From contig CM067509.1 in assembly GCA_034509495.1 (NCBI GenBank), forward strand, positions 1,928,180 through 1,992,179: a DNA stretch of 64,000 nucleotides, read 5' to 3'. Below are positions 49,823 through 58,551 of the stretch, in pieces (position 1 is the stretch's first letter; the number at the start of each line of letters is the position of its first letter). The stretch comes from Acestrorhynchus altus (lineage: Eukaryota; Chordata; Actinopteri; Characiformes; Acestrorhynchidae). The notes beneath the pieces were generated by a model. It saw nothing but the letters and a program-made list of their open reading frames with translations, was not told the origin of the DNA and ran no database searches. The position numbers and the translations under genes were made by a program.

Positions 49823-52800
49823 AAATCAGTGAGTAGAGAGGAGGGAGGGGGAGTAACCACAGCTGATGCAGCAGTAAACACCTGAAGAAAAAAGTCCATG
49901 CAGGTTTGTATATCTTGCCCATCCCTATCGAAAATGAATCCATATTTGTTACGAAATAAAACAAAATACACCTTTTCAACAGATGGACCCCAAACTAAGC
50001 CAAAAGCATTTATGGCCACTGTGAAAAGGGTTCATGATATTTGTGCAGCCCCCGTTAAGGACACTCTGGTCAGTACTGCAGTCTGACACCATCGACTTGT
50101 GTAATTTTAAGAAATTAACTTGAAAAAAACACAAAAAACAAATACAACAATAGCCAGCACAACTGTTTGTGTAAGGAAAATAAAACAGAAGCTAAATACA
50201 GTAACTGAATGATAGGAAAGTAATTTATAATGATCTGTCAGCACTATTTAAACATGGAAATCCTCCCCTCGGCACCATCAAAGGAAATCCTGACTACTTC
50301 TCTTGTGAACAGATATGAGATTAGTCAGGCTTCTGCTTGTGGAGAGTGGAGGTCAATGCAAGCTACTCCTTCCTGCATGGACTCACAATGAAACATCCAT
50401 TCATCTAATGCCTCATTTGATTACCAGTGAAAGGGCTTCTGATGCAAGTCACAAACTTATGGCATTAAACTGTGTCTTGATTGACTTACTAAAAATCATA
50501 GTTCCTTGTACCCTCACCCAAAATATGGTTAATGGTTAAGTAACCACGATGAATTACTAAATAATGTGAAATAAGACTTGTGCATGCGGTTTTTGGCAAT
50601 TAATTTATTTCTCTAAATTTGACAGGCCAGCAGCTTCAAGGAAATGTTCACATAAACCTTCGGGATGAGGTAAATTAAGGTTGAGCGATATGGAGAAAAA
50701 AAATCATATCCCGATATAGTTTAGCTCAATGGTTATATATGAGCCAATATATAATCAGAAAAATACAGTGTGAAAAAATTAGGACACCCCATGAAATCCT
50801 TCTAATATTTACTATATTTAAACATGGAGATGGTTGGTGTAACAGTAGAGGCAGGGGATAGGGCAAGAGGGAGGCAGATGATCCAGCTGCGGCGACCCCT
50901 AAATGGAGAAGCCGAAAGAAGAAGAAACATACCGAAACATTTCTTCTTAATGCACACTCATACACACTTATTCCCCCTCCACAGTGCGTACGAGAGCACG
51001 AATAGGGGTTGAGGGAAGCAGAGTAGAGGAGGAGCTGAGAGCAGGGGGTAGAGCAGCGTGAGTGAGCAGTAAGAAAAAAAAAATTCAGCAAGATTAATAC
51101 ATTATTTAATAACTTGAAAACTCAATATAAATGATATTGCCTCAGCCCATATTTTGCTCTTCTTATATCCTGATGTAGACCTAAATATCGATATATCAAA
51201 ATATCATCCAACCCTAGGGTAAATACACACAGTTTGACTCATTTAGCAGAAGATGGCCTGATTTTGTGATGTTTAGAACTGCTGGTCACCTGGGAATTTC
51301 AGCACAACAGCCTCTTAAATTGAGTTAATAAACAAAACATATCCAGTGACAGTCTTGAGGACGGGAATGCCTTTTTGATGAGAGAGGTCAAAGGCGAATG
51401 GACAGACTAGTTCTAACTGGTGCTAGAAAAGTGGTGATAATCACTCTGAACAATTGTGGAGAGCAGGAAAGCATCTCAGAATGCACAACACGTCCCACCT
51501 TGAGGCAGATGGGCTACAACAGCAGAAAACCCTGTCAGGTTCCATTTCTGTCAGCCGAGAACAGAAAGATGGGGTTGTAGTGGGAACAGGCTCACCAAAA
51601 CTAAACACCTGAGGACTGGAACAATGTAGTCTGATCTGATGAATTTCTATTCTAACTGAGGCTCACAGAATAAGGCAAGGTAGGGTAGGAATTTACCACC
51701 AAACCCATGAATCCATGAACCAAATCTAACTTGTCTGAACAGTCAAGGCTGGTGTCTGTGTTTAACCCTTAATCTTATTGCTATAATATTTCAATTTTTC
51801 CATTGTTTTGCACCTGCTGAGTGAAAGTGGTGATGATAATCTGTAAACATTCAGTTTTGGGCCTAGACCCTAAACTGTGTAATTTGAAGTGAACAATTGT
51901 TGCGTTATTCTCAACAATTCCCATAATCGTTCTCAAGAGGAGGTGTCCTAGTGGTTGGGCAAATCATAATCCAAGCTATTTCATGTAATCTATGCTAATC
52001 TTTAAAGATCGCTGCTTAACTTCTTCAGCCCTCAGCATGTACACACCAGCATGCACTTTGTGCTATCTTGCCCAAAATCCAATATACTAAAAGCCTTTTG
52101 TGTCTTTAATAACTGGAGAATAGGTCTATTTTGCTAGAGTGCCTAAATCATTCGAGAGACAACTCGTTTTAGACATTATTAGCGACTGTGCCACTCTTTG
52201 TGCAATATCTGTGAAGCTGGCATCATCAGGTAATTTGTTTGACTAATTCCTCACTCTAACTACTCATCTGCTCTTTACAACTCCACCAGTTCATCTGATG
52301 AGGTACAGTCAGTAGATAAGGCTTTACATTTACATTTACGGCATTTAGCAGACGCCCTTATCCAGAGCGACTTACCTTAGTTTTGCTAGCTAGCTTAGCT
52401 AGTTTGAACAAAATGTTCCCTAGTAGAGCTTTGTTTTCAAGCACAAATTTAATCCTGCATTGTGATTCGGGTGGCATATTCTGACTTTCACTCTGGCATT
52501 TAGAAATAACAAGCTAAAAACATCAATTTACCTGCGCCCAGCTTAAATTCAAACATGCCCTGATTCTGCCCGGTTATCTGGAGTCATGTATGTGTCTCCT
52601 CTGAGAATTCTGCTCGTCCGATCCGTATCATTTTCCAAGATATTAATCAAAGACTCCAGATAGGAGCCAGTGTCCTGGCATTGGAATGTTTTAAAACAAA
52701 GATGAAATAGCCCAGTGTCTGTCTAAATTTAGGTGCCAAGATCTGATAAGTCCGTAGTTTGCATGCCAGTTGGAGGCTGTTTTGATAAACACACATTAGC

Positions 52801-55800
52801 TGTAAATTAAAAGGACATATCTTTGGCCTTGGCAGAACACTAGGTCTCTGTAAAATTTGAGTTAATTGTGAGGGCCATAAAAAGGCCCATAAAAAAAGAT
52901 AACAACCAACAACAGACCATATAGAGGCTCATACAGTTATGGCCAAAAGATACTAGGGCTGTTGTGATTACTAACACTTGATTCCAATTGATTAAAAAAC
53001 TTGAGAGAAATGTACATTCTCAGTTTTGAGATTAGCATGAAAAACCAGCAGTCTGACAAGTCTTGTTCAGCATGTAAATATTATTCACAAGGGGACGCTG
53101 TCTAATCAGATAGACTTTACAGTGGTGAAACAATGCTGTAATATGTGGGTTCTGTGAGCCATCACAGTGCAGTAAACCAGTCTGAGCAGGGCTATCCTCT
53201 GTTAACAAGCCCTACATAATTGGACAGTGTGTTCCATCAGAGTGATAAATAGACCTGTAAACCCACATTTGAGCATTTTTCATCCCCAAAGTTACACACT
53301 TACTATATGTACGTGCATTCTTTCACAAGGAACCTTTAAAAACTGCTGATTTAAATAGTATTAAACCATATGTAGTAAGTGGATGTCCTCAACTGTACTG
53401 GCACTAATGTAACACTTAAATGCAGGTGCTTGCAAGAATCATCATTATTACACAAAGTCTTAGTCTCATCACAATCTAGACGCAATCTATTTTGACTCAG
53501 TCTTGTGGTAAGGAAGAATCTTGATGCAAATCTAGCCTGTACTTGACTTCAACAAGTCAGTACAACAGTACTGGCTCTCACAGTAGAACTAATGTTACTT
53601 ACAGTACACAGTGAATATTTCTTCATTATTCAATATTATTAATAATAATTTTCACAAAACATTTCATGAATTGTTGAAAAAAAAATCACGTTAGCTTACT
53701 CAGCTACTAATATAATCACTATAACATCCCTAATAAATACTGAAACCTTTGTTTTTCCTGGGTCAGTTCCTGGGTCAGTTTATGTTTTCGTAAAGGATAG
53801 ATCCCGAAGGAGTCTCCAGATTGTGGTCAGAAAATATTCCCATGTTTCAAAAATTTGTCCCTACGCAGCTCCAACAGCAAGATGAAATACTACTTGTCTT
53901 CAGCCTCCTCCAGCGAGAGAGCCAAGATGCCTTCTCCCCAAGATCCACTTTGCGTGTTAAGTATTTCCTTCTCTCACTGAAGGATGGAAATATTTGTTTT
54001 GGAATGTCATTGTGAAACCAAATTAAATGAAAAGATGCAAGAGGACGTCTTTGAGCGCTATCCAAGCATAGCTCTAAATGGATCTTATGCAGACCCACTT
54101 TTCATTGTAAAGCTGCTAAACACCTTGGAAACCCTACACATTTGAACTCAGTGAGAGGAAAAGAAAGACAATGAGTCCGACCACAATGATTGGCAGACAC
54201 ATATAAATAATAGGACCTGTAAACACAATACGGCAATCTGATACCACGCAGTTTACGGAATGTTTGCCGTTTTAAGTATTGTTCACTTGAATGCCTGAAT
54301 CCACACTACACAATCATATCTTTTTCTGATCGGTTGGATTGGTCAGAAGTCTGAATGACGCCTTAAAATGACAAACACTGATCAGCCAAACCATTGAAGT
54401 AATTTAAATAACATGGTTTTTCTGGATACAATGGCACCTGTGAAAACGTGGAAGCTGATATGTTAGAAGCAAGAAAAATGGTCAAGCGTAAGGATCTGAA
54501 CCACTCTGATGGATCACAACAACCATACGCTGATGGCTAATCAACTGGGTCAAAACAGCTTCAGAATGGTGGTGCAGGTATGCACTGGTCAACAAAATTG
54601 AACTGGCAACAGGGTCAGGGGCATCTAAGGCTCTCTGAAGTGATCCATGGAGGCTCCACCTCACAATTTTCAGAACTTAAAGGATCTCCTGCTAACATAT
54701 TGCTGCCTGATTCCACAGGAAGTGAAGACTAGCCCATCTGGCCAGATGCCAGAGAAGAGCTACCAAAGCACAACCTGCTCAAAAGTTAATGCAGGCTAAA
54801 TCTCAAAGAGGACCAGTATATTAGGCATATGGCTTTAATATAGTGGCTGGTTGGTGTGAGAAAACTATAACGAGTTCACAATTCAGATGTAGTGTCAGTT
54901 AGAAGCACTATATCAATGTAATGTTATAGAAAACACAATATGCAAAACAATAGTTGCACAAATATTAGCACCCAGAAGAAAGTGATGGATTGCAGTGCTT
55001 TTGAGAAGGAGGATAAAGGTTATTACGAACTATATTATAAAAAATGTGACATATATGGGCAATATTTATTGAACTACACACAGAGAAGTAGTATTTCTCA
55101 GTATGGAATCAGGTACAATGCAAAATTCCAGACGTCTCAGACAGTTGTAGAGGTTCCTAATGGTGTCCTTTGATAATCCATCCCATGCATCTTGAATATT
55201 CTCACTCAGCTCCTGCAGATTATGCGGTAGGGGTGGAGTGTTGATTGTGAATCCAACAGCATCCCACACATTTTCAATCAGACCTATCCCTGAGACTGGT
55301 TATGGCAAAGTATCTGTGTCTTCAAGGCAAGCCCTTGAGACAGCAGCATGCAGACAAGAATTGACCAGTTGGAATAGTGCACTGGTATGTGCACACAGAA
55401 AAGGTAAGGCCACTGTTTACAGGACTTCATTAATGTAACGGTGCCAGACAATGAGTGTAATAACAATAAATAGTAATGAAATGTGGAGAAGAAAATTCCA
55501 TCCAATATAGAAGGTATGTGGGTAGAAGTGACACTTTTGGCTGTCTGGGTTTTACCGTAGTATTTTCGGGACCTTTACATTGAGATGCTTCACAATGAGT
55601 TGGTGCATTTTTAGATCCCTATATCCATGTTAATCAGAATGAATACAATAAGAGCTTGAGTTTGACAGGGGAGCCTTTATGGCCTACTCTGATTAAGAAG
55701 CACCGTGCTATTGCTCACGCACAGCACATCTGAAGAGGCCACCATGGGCTTCTAAGACAAGCAGGAGCCTCAGGCTTCTCTGCCATCACCTGCAGCTTGT

Positions 55801-58379
55801 CCGCTGAGTATCCCGTCTCAATCAGCAGATGTTTTGAATGTCACGAGTCACTCATTTGCTGAAATGAAGCTGTGCATGTCAGACTCATGAGGTACCTGGT
55901 GTGTAAGCAGAAGAATTGGGTGAGAGGGCATTCTGAGTGTCAGGAACACAGGGAGGAGCCGACACCTCAGGAATGTCACCATCTCAGGTGCCGACACCCA
56001 GCCATTGAAAAAGAAACTGTCTAGCTCTTACATAAATCATTTACTTGCATGTGTTTCTGCTGGTGTAATATAGCCGAATTGCATTACAGCATTCCCTTTC
56101 AATCAATTCTTAAAAGCTTGGGATTGTTTCTTGTTAAGATCTTTATAAGCTCATAATGTCTTAATATCACAAAAGAGGACAAGCTCCACCGTAAATTCTT
56201 TCCACTTTCTCTCAGTTGAACAAAGGTTAAACATAAACAGACATAGATGAGGCCGAAAAGGTCCACAAGTGTGCAGTTAAGACTTGCTGATAGCCAAGAG
56301 CAGCAAGACATGCCTGTGTTTTTTGAGTTCCACAGGACTGACTGAATGAAGTGAAACAACTGACTCACAGGTATCTTGTATGACTAATAGCGTTAAAGCC
56401 AGATGAAAGACACCACTGAAAAGTCATCGCTAGCAATAGTTATTTTCTCCGTTCTGTCGAAGTTTGTTCTTGTATGCCTTTCAATATGAACTTTGTTTCT
56501 CAGAATTCACTGACCTTATCTATAGATCTATCTATTTGTGGTATACTACTAACCCAGTAGTCTTCACTTCTAAAATGATGCAGCTTTGTTTGATTCACAA
56601 CATTGGACTAGGTGCCAAAACAATTCTTCACAATGTGCTACTTTTTCGTTGAATCAAATTCCACACATGCCAACAATTCTTGAGCTTTTCAAGGCACCTG
56701 CACTATATACCTGTAACTCTCTCCTATCAGTAGAGTCTTGTGACAGAGTGACAACATCTATTGATTCACCCTAGACAACTAATGTTCGAGAAAATCTGAG
56801 ATACCAGACAAAAAGACCAATGAATTGAAACTGAAGTCCTAGGTTCAGGCATTATGATATTGGCCTGTGGTAGTTAGTTGGTAGTCAACCAACTGAATAG
56901 ACCACAAGTCAGAATGCTTGTCATAGCCATCAGTTAATGCTGTGTAAGCTTTAGCCTAGAGCTGCGCAATAAATTGTTTTGGGATCATCATCACAACATG
57001 CGCATGCACAATAGTCAAAATGCAAAACTTACAATGTTACATAAGGCAAAATAAATCATAAATGTCATGCAACAACTTGATACAAAAGGTAAGTTGGTAC
57101 ATTTCTTGACACAGTTCTCATTTTCAGTGAAATACAGGATCTGCTTGAGGCAGACTATATCTGCCCAATATCATTCAATATACTCCATACTCCGGAACCA
57201 ATGTGACATGTTGGATCATTGACAACAGTCGAAAATCGTTTTTCAGTATCACTATATATTCCAGAACAATAAATTATTATAATGTCAGTTTTTTTCAATA
57301 TCATGAAGCCCTCATTCAATCAAACCTCTCACTGAATGATTTGTAGAGACAGTATGGATGCATGGATGCACCACCCACAAAATATTTGTCAAAATCAGTC
57401 CTGTTGCCAGAAAGTGACCAATGAAAAAAGGGGCACAGGGGGGTTAAAAATTGTGCATGACAACAGATACAGTCTACAGTGTAACTGTGAACCTACATGG
57501 TGTATAAGGGAGGTGGAGCTCATAAATAGGCCATTTTAATAAGCAGAAATATAGACCTACCAGGGGTTAGACAATGAAACTGAAACACCTGTCATTTTAG
57601 TGTGGGAGGATTCATGGCTAAATTGGAGCAGCCTGGTGGCCAATCTTCTTTAATTGCACAATGCACCAGTAAGAGCAGAGTGTGAAGGTTCAATTAACAC
57701 AGCATTATGGGTGACACACCAGAGTTCAAAAGAGGACAAATTGTTGGTACACATCTTGCTGGCGCATCTGTGACCAAGACAGTCTTTGTGATGTCTCAAG
57801 GGCCACGGTATCCAGGGTAATGTCAGCATACCACCAAGAAGGACCAACCACATCCAACAGGATTAACTGTGGACGCAAGAGGAAGTTGTCTGAAAGGGAT
57901 GTTGGGGTGCTAACCCGGATTGTATCCTAAAAAAGTCAATCCCAAGACGAACTGACGCTGTATTGGCCGTAAAAGGAGGCCCTAGTACACCATACTAATC
58001 AATCATTGTGGTCTAAAACCAGGTGTTTCAGTTTCATTGTCCAACCCCTGTACATGCAGATGTAATTGTACACCTACAAGGTATACCTATACAGAGGGTG
58101 GCGCTTGTAAAGTGGCCAATCAGTGGAAATACAAGGTTGAAACAGTAGGTTACAGGCTTCTGATGACCACAATTGAACCAACTCTTTTGTAACTAACCAT
58201 TGAAGAAGCTCTTAGCTTTCAAGTAGCCCACACTCAGGCGCAAGACAGAGAGTTTGTCCAGGCGAGAGCGTACATCCTCAGTAAAGGGCAGCATGTTGGT
58301 CAGCCGTTCCAGTTCCCCATTAAGGCGATCCCGGTGCCTCTTTGAGGGGTTTGACTTAGTGGCATCAGCAGCTGGTTTT
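31364..58379 (-). CDS. ahr2: Aryl hydrocarbon receptor, ahr2-like; exons 2-11, first exon outside or unseen
   Basis: Ligand-activated bHLH-PAS transcription factor; it is cytosolic with HSP90 until ligand binds, then dimerises with ARNT in the nucleus and binds GCGTG elements. Exons (minus): 58379-58198, 43595-43495, 41527-41438, 39174-39054, 38438-38299, 36905-36703, 35563-35454, 35295-35154, 35073-33345, 31468-31364. All phases agree, giving 973 residues plus stop. Numbered from exon 2: bHLH 8-60 (SNPSKRHRDRLNGEL), PAS-A about 80-165, PAS-B about 212-363 (TKHKLDFTPMG, GYQFIHAADMMHC), then a long acidic/Ser-rich transactivation region with DEILTSNIFSYVEEA. No glutamine-rich block is seen. 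SFFNATMKK, VVTAEGYVFY and the length of about 1000 aa favour fish AHR2 over AHR1, from memory of those families. The missing exon 1 should encode a short basic N-terminus. Confidence 0.95.
31469..33344 (-). other. ahr2 intron 10
   Basis: A 1.9-kb intron. It contains a hAT-like inverted-repeat element at 31963-32226 and a short fragment near 32880-32940 (AGCGGTTCTCAGCCTGGGG) of another dispersed family. No further exon was recognised. Confidence 0.55.
31963..32226. mobile_element. hAT-like MITE with short terminal inverted repeats
   Basis: The left end AGGTTGCAACAAACAACTTT and the right end GATTAGTTGTTGCACCCC are inverted relative to each other. The interior is AT-rich and non-coding. Confidence 0.6.
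33345..35073 (-). CDS. ahr2: ahr2 exon 10 (transactivation region)
   Basis: 1729 nt, acceptor TCTTTTCAG, donor CAG|GTAAGG, encoding 576 full codons. It opens with NAEGEEHLRQRGLQLPFSLT and TTGEAVLYD, as in all AHRs. An acidic stretch (MKEEVEEDTVVSMIDALEQL) and DEILTSNIFSYVEEA follow, then a long Ser/Pro/Gln-containing tail. If the donor is not used, the frame runs 13 more codons to a stop ending at 33303. Confidence 0.96.
35154..35295 (-). CDS. ahr2: ahr2 exon 9 (PAS-B end)
   Basis: 142 nt, acceptor CACATTAG, donor GT|GTAAGT. It encodes IKTGESGMTVFRLLTKNGG then NARLVYKSGRPEFIIARQRA. The Ala codon at 35171-35173 is the equivalent of mouse Ala375. Confidence 0.97.
35454..35563 (-). CDS. ahr2: ahr2 exon 8 (PAS-B)
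   Basis: 110 nt, acceptor CTTTACAG, donor A|GTAAGT. It encodes GKVVLGYSEMELCMRGSGYQ then FIHAADMMHCADNHVR. The Phe-Ile pair corresponds to mouse residues 318-319. Confidence 0.96.
35564..36702 (-). other. ahr2 intron 7
   Basis: AT-rich intron with a SINE-like fragment at about 36385-36560. A (GATA)-like tract, CATAGATACATAGATATAGA, lies near 35883-35905. Nothing else was recognised. Confidence 0.55.
36385..36560. repeat. SINE-like dispersed repeat
   Basis: It starts with TTTATGGCATTTAGCAGATG, a very common teleost repeat core, and runs on through CCAGACTGGAAATCGAACCC, which resembles tRNA-derived promoter sequence. A second copy of the core is at 52325. Confidence 0.6.
36703..36905 (-). CDS. 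ahr2: ahr2 exon 7 (PAS-B start)
   Basis: 203 nt, acceptor TTTTTCCAG, donor AG|GTAACT. It encodes KLNFQGRLKFLLGQNQKAED, QPQLALFAVATPVQPPAIVE and TKHKLDFTPMGIDS. It keeps the Thr and His of TKH that are equivalent to the mouse ligand-pocket residues 283 and 285. Confidence 0.97.
36906..38298 (-). other. ahr2 intron 6
   Basis: 1.4 kb, no exon. A possible dispersed-repeat fragment with GCACACCTGATTCAATTCAC is at about 37200-37325. The rest is unremarkable. Confidence 0.5.
38299..38438 (-). CDS. ahr2: ahr2 exon 6
   Basis: 140 nt, donor CTG|GTACAT. It encodes (G)LENSSDITRNIVTYDPQH, then IPPENSSFLERSFVCRFRCL and LDNSSGFL. The acceptor GATCATAAG is pyrimidine-poor; it was chosen because it is the one that keeps frame with exon 5. 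The intron before it is the short minisatellite-filled intron 5. Confidence 0.93.
38455..38990. repeat. Minisatellite filling ahr2 intron 5
   Basis: About 20 imperfect units of roughly 20-30 bases, such as ACTACCCTGAAAACAGTA and ACCCAATAACTACC, on the plus strand. It takes up nearly all of the 615-bp intron between exons 5 and 6. On the transcribed strand, many units read TTTTCAGGGTAGTTA. Confidence 0.93.
39054..39174 (-). CDS. ahr2: ahr2 exon 5 (PAS-A)
   Basis: 121 nt, acceptor CTTTTGCAG, donor AATG|GTGAGA. It encodes SDMVHQSVFEFIHIDDRAMF then RRQLHFALNPKLMDVDKESN. Confidence 0.97.
39175..41437 (-). other. ahr2 intron 4
   Basis: 2.3 kb with a (GGAT)n tract at 40002-40029 and otherwise unique-looking DNA. 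No repeat family was recognised with confidence. Confidence 0.5.
40002..40029. repeat. (GGAT)n microsatellite
   Basis: About seven GGAT units in ahr2 intron 4. Confidence 0.95.
41438..41527 (-). CDS. ahr2: ahr2 exon 4 (PAS-A)
   Basis: 90 nt, phase 0 at both ends, acceptor CTTGGTAG, donor CAG|GTGAGT. It encodes ALNGFVLVVTAEGYVFYTSP then TIQDYLGFHQ, the start of the PAS-A fold. Confidence 0.97.
41528..43494 (-). other. ahr2 intron 3
   Basis: 2 kb. It includes a candidate dispersed repeat at about 42870-43130 beginning CAGACTCAGCTTTATTGTCA. Short open frames are present without family motifs. Confidence 0.5.
43495..43595 (-). CDS. ahr2: ahr2 exon 3
   Basis: 101 nt, acceptor TGTTACAG, donor CAG|GTGAAT. 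It encodes (A)TMKKNSLEVPTGHGLGLNE then LDAMDFSEGDLLLQ, the linker into PAS-A. It is preceded by the 14.6-kb intron 2. Confidence 0.94.
45450..45945 (-). mobile_element. Decayed Tc1-like transposase remnant
   Basis: Plus-strand pieces such as CCACTTCCACTGGCAGTAAA and TTGTTCTCCTCCAAACACAA correspond, on the minus strand, to the mid part of a Tdr/Tc1-type transposase (FGGEQE..., ILWCSFTASGSGTL). Terminal repeats are not evident. The remnant may extend toward 45150. Confidence 0.5.
47728..47870. repeat. (TA)n-rich low-complexity tract
   Basis: Long alternating TA runs interrupted by AATAAT and ACATTTATATTTAC. It is an unstable dinucleotide tract in ahr2 intron 2. Confidence 0.95.
49778..49820. 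repeat. (TG)n microsatellite
   Basis: About 21 uninterrupted TG units. Confidence 0.95.
50672..51221. mobile_element. Non-autonomous DNA transposon with nested fragment
   Basis: The left edge AAGGTTGAGCGATATGGAG and the right edge TATCATCCAACCCTAGGGT are inverted relative to each other and have CGATAT-rich subterminal tracts, an arrangement seen in fish hAT-type MITEs. At 50775-50805 (AAAAAATTAGGACACCCCAT) there is an apparent inserted Tc1-type end. Confidence 0.6.
51230..51760 (+). mobile_element. Decayed Tc1-like element
   Basis: GAGCAGGAAAGCATCTCAGA, ATGCACAACACGTCCCACCT and TGAGGCAGATGGGCTACAAC form a recognisable run of transposase-derived sequence (SISECTTRPTLRQMGYN... in one frame). 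It is truncated and frame-broken. Confidence 0.6.
52325..52378. repeat. SINE-like core fragment
   Basis: ACATTTACGGCATTTAGCAG then ACGCCCTTATCCAGAGCGAC is a near-consensus copy of a very common teleost dispersed sequence. Only this short core is seen. Confidence 0.75.
54370..54850 (+). mobile_element. Internally deleted Tc1-like element
   Basis: AATGGTCAAGCGTAAGGATC encodes the start of a Tc1-type transposase, and CATGGAGGCTCCACCTCAC plus ACTTAAAGGATCTCCTGCTA come from its end. The catalytic middle is gone. It is the same family as 30360-30680. Confidence 0.65.
55060..55310 (-). mobile_element. Tc1/mariner-like C-terminal remnant
   Basis: On the minus strand it encodes GLIENVWDAVGF, PPLPHNLQELSENIQDAWDG and LSKDTIRNLYNCLRRLEF, matching the conserved end of IS630/Tc1 transposases. 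The Glu of IENVW stands at the third catalytic position. The frame is open for 67 codons. Related copies are at 800 and 25540. Confidence 0.75.
57561..58050. mobile_element. Tc1-type MITE with TA at its ends
   Basis: The left end CAGGGGTTAGACAATGAAAC and the right end GTTTCATTGTCCAACCCCTG are near-perfect inverted repeats, and TA follows the right end directly. The interior (490 bp in all) keeps scraps of transposase-like sequence (ACAGGATTAACTGTGGACGC). It lies 148 bases from ahr2 exon 2. Confidence 0.85.
58198..58379 (-). CDS. ahr2: ahr2 exon 2 (bHLH)
   Basis: 182 nt, acceptor CTTCTCAG, donor AATG|GTTAGT. It encodes KPAADATKSNPSKRHRDRLN, then GELERLTNMLPFTEDVRSRL and DKLSVLRLSVGYLKAKSFFN. 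The DNA-contacting basic segment and helix-loop-helix are intact. It starts with the last base of a codon, the phase expected after AHR exon 1. Confidence 0.97.
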
Positions 58380-58551
58380 CTGAGAAGAGGGAAAGAAAAT
58401 CGATTTAATGAATTCATTAAATTTTGAAGAGTTTTTCAAAATAATTTATAGTAAAGCTGCCAGCGGAACTAACATTGTATTCCTTCTAGACCTTCTAATT
58501 TGCCACATATTTTCTCAAGTGGAGTCTGCTATACATTACAAGCTTGAAATA

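Larger units (their letters stand above)
43596..58197 (-). other. ahr2 intron 2 (14.6 kb)
   Basis: The longest intron seen. It carries at least six transposon remnants and microsatellites, listed separately. No exon was recognised. About 48000-49700, 52400-54300 and 55600-57500 lack recognisable elements. Confidence 0.6.
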
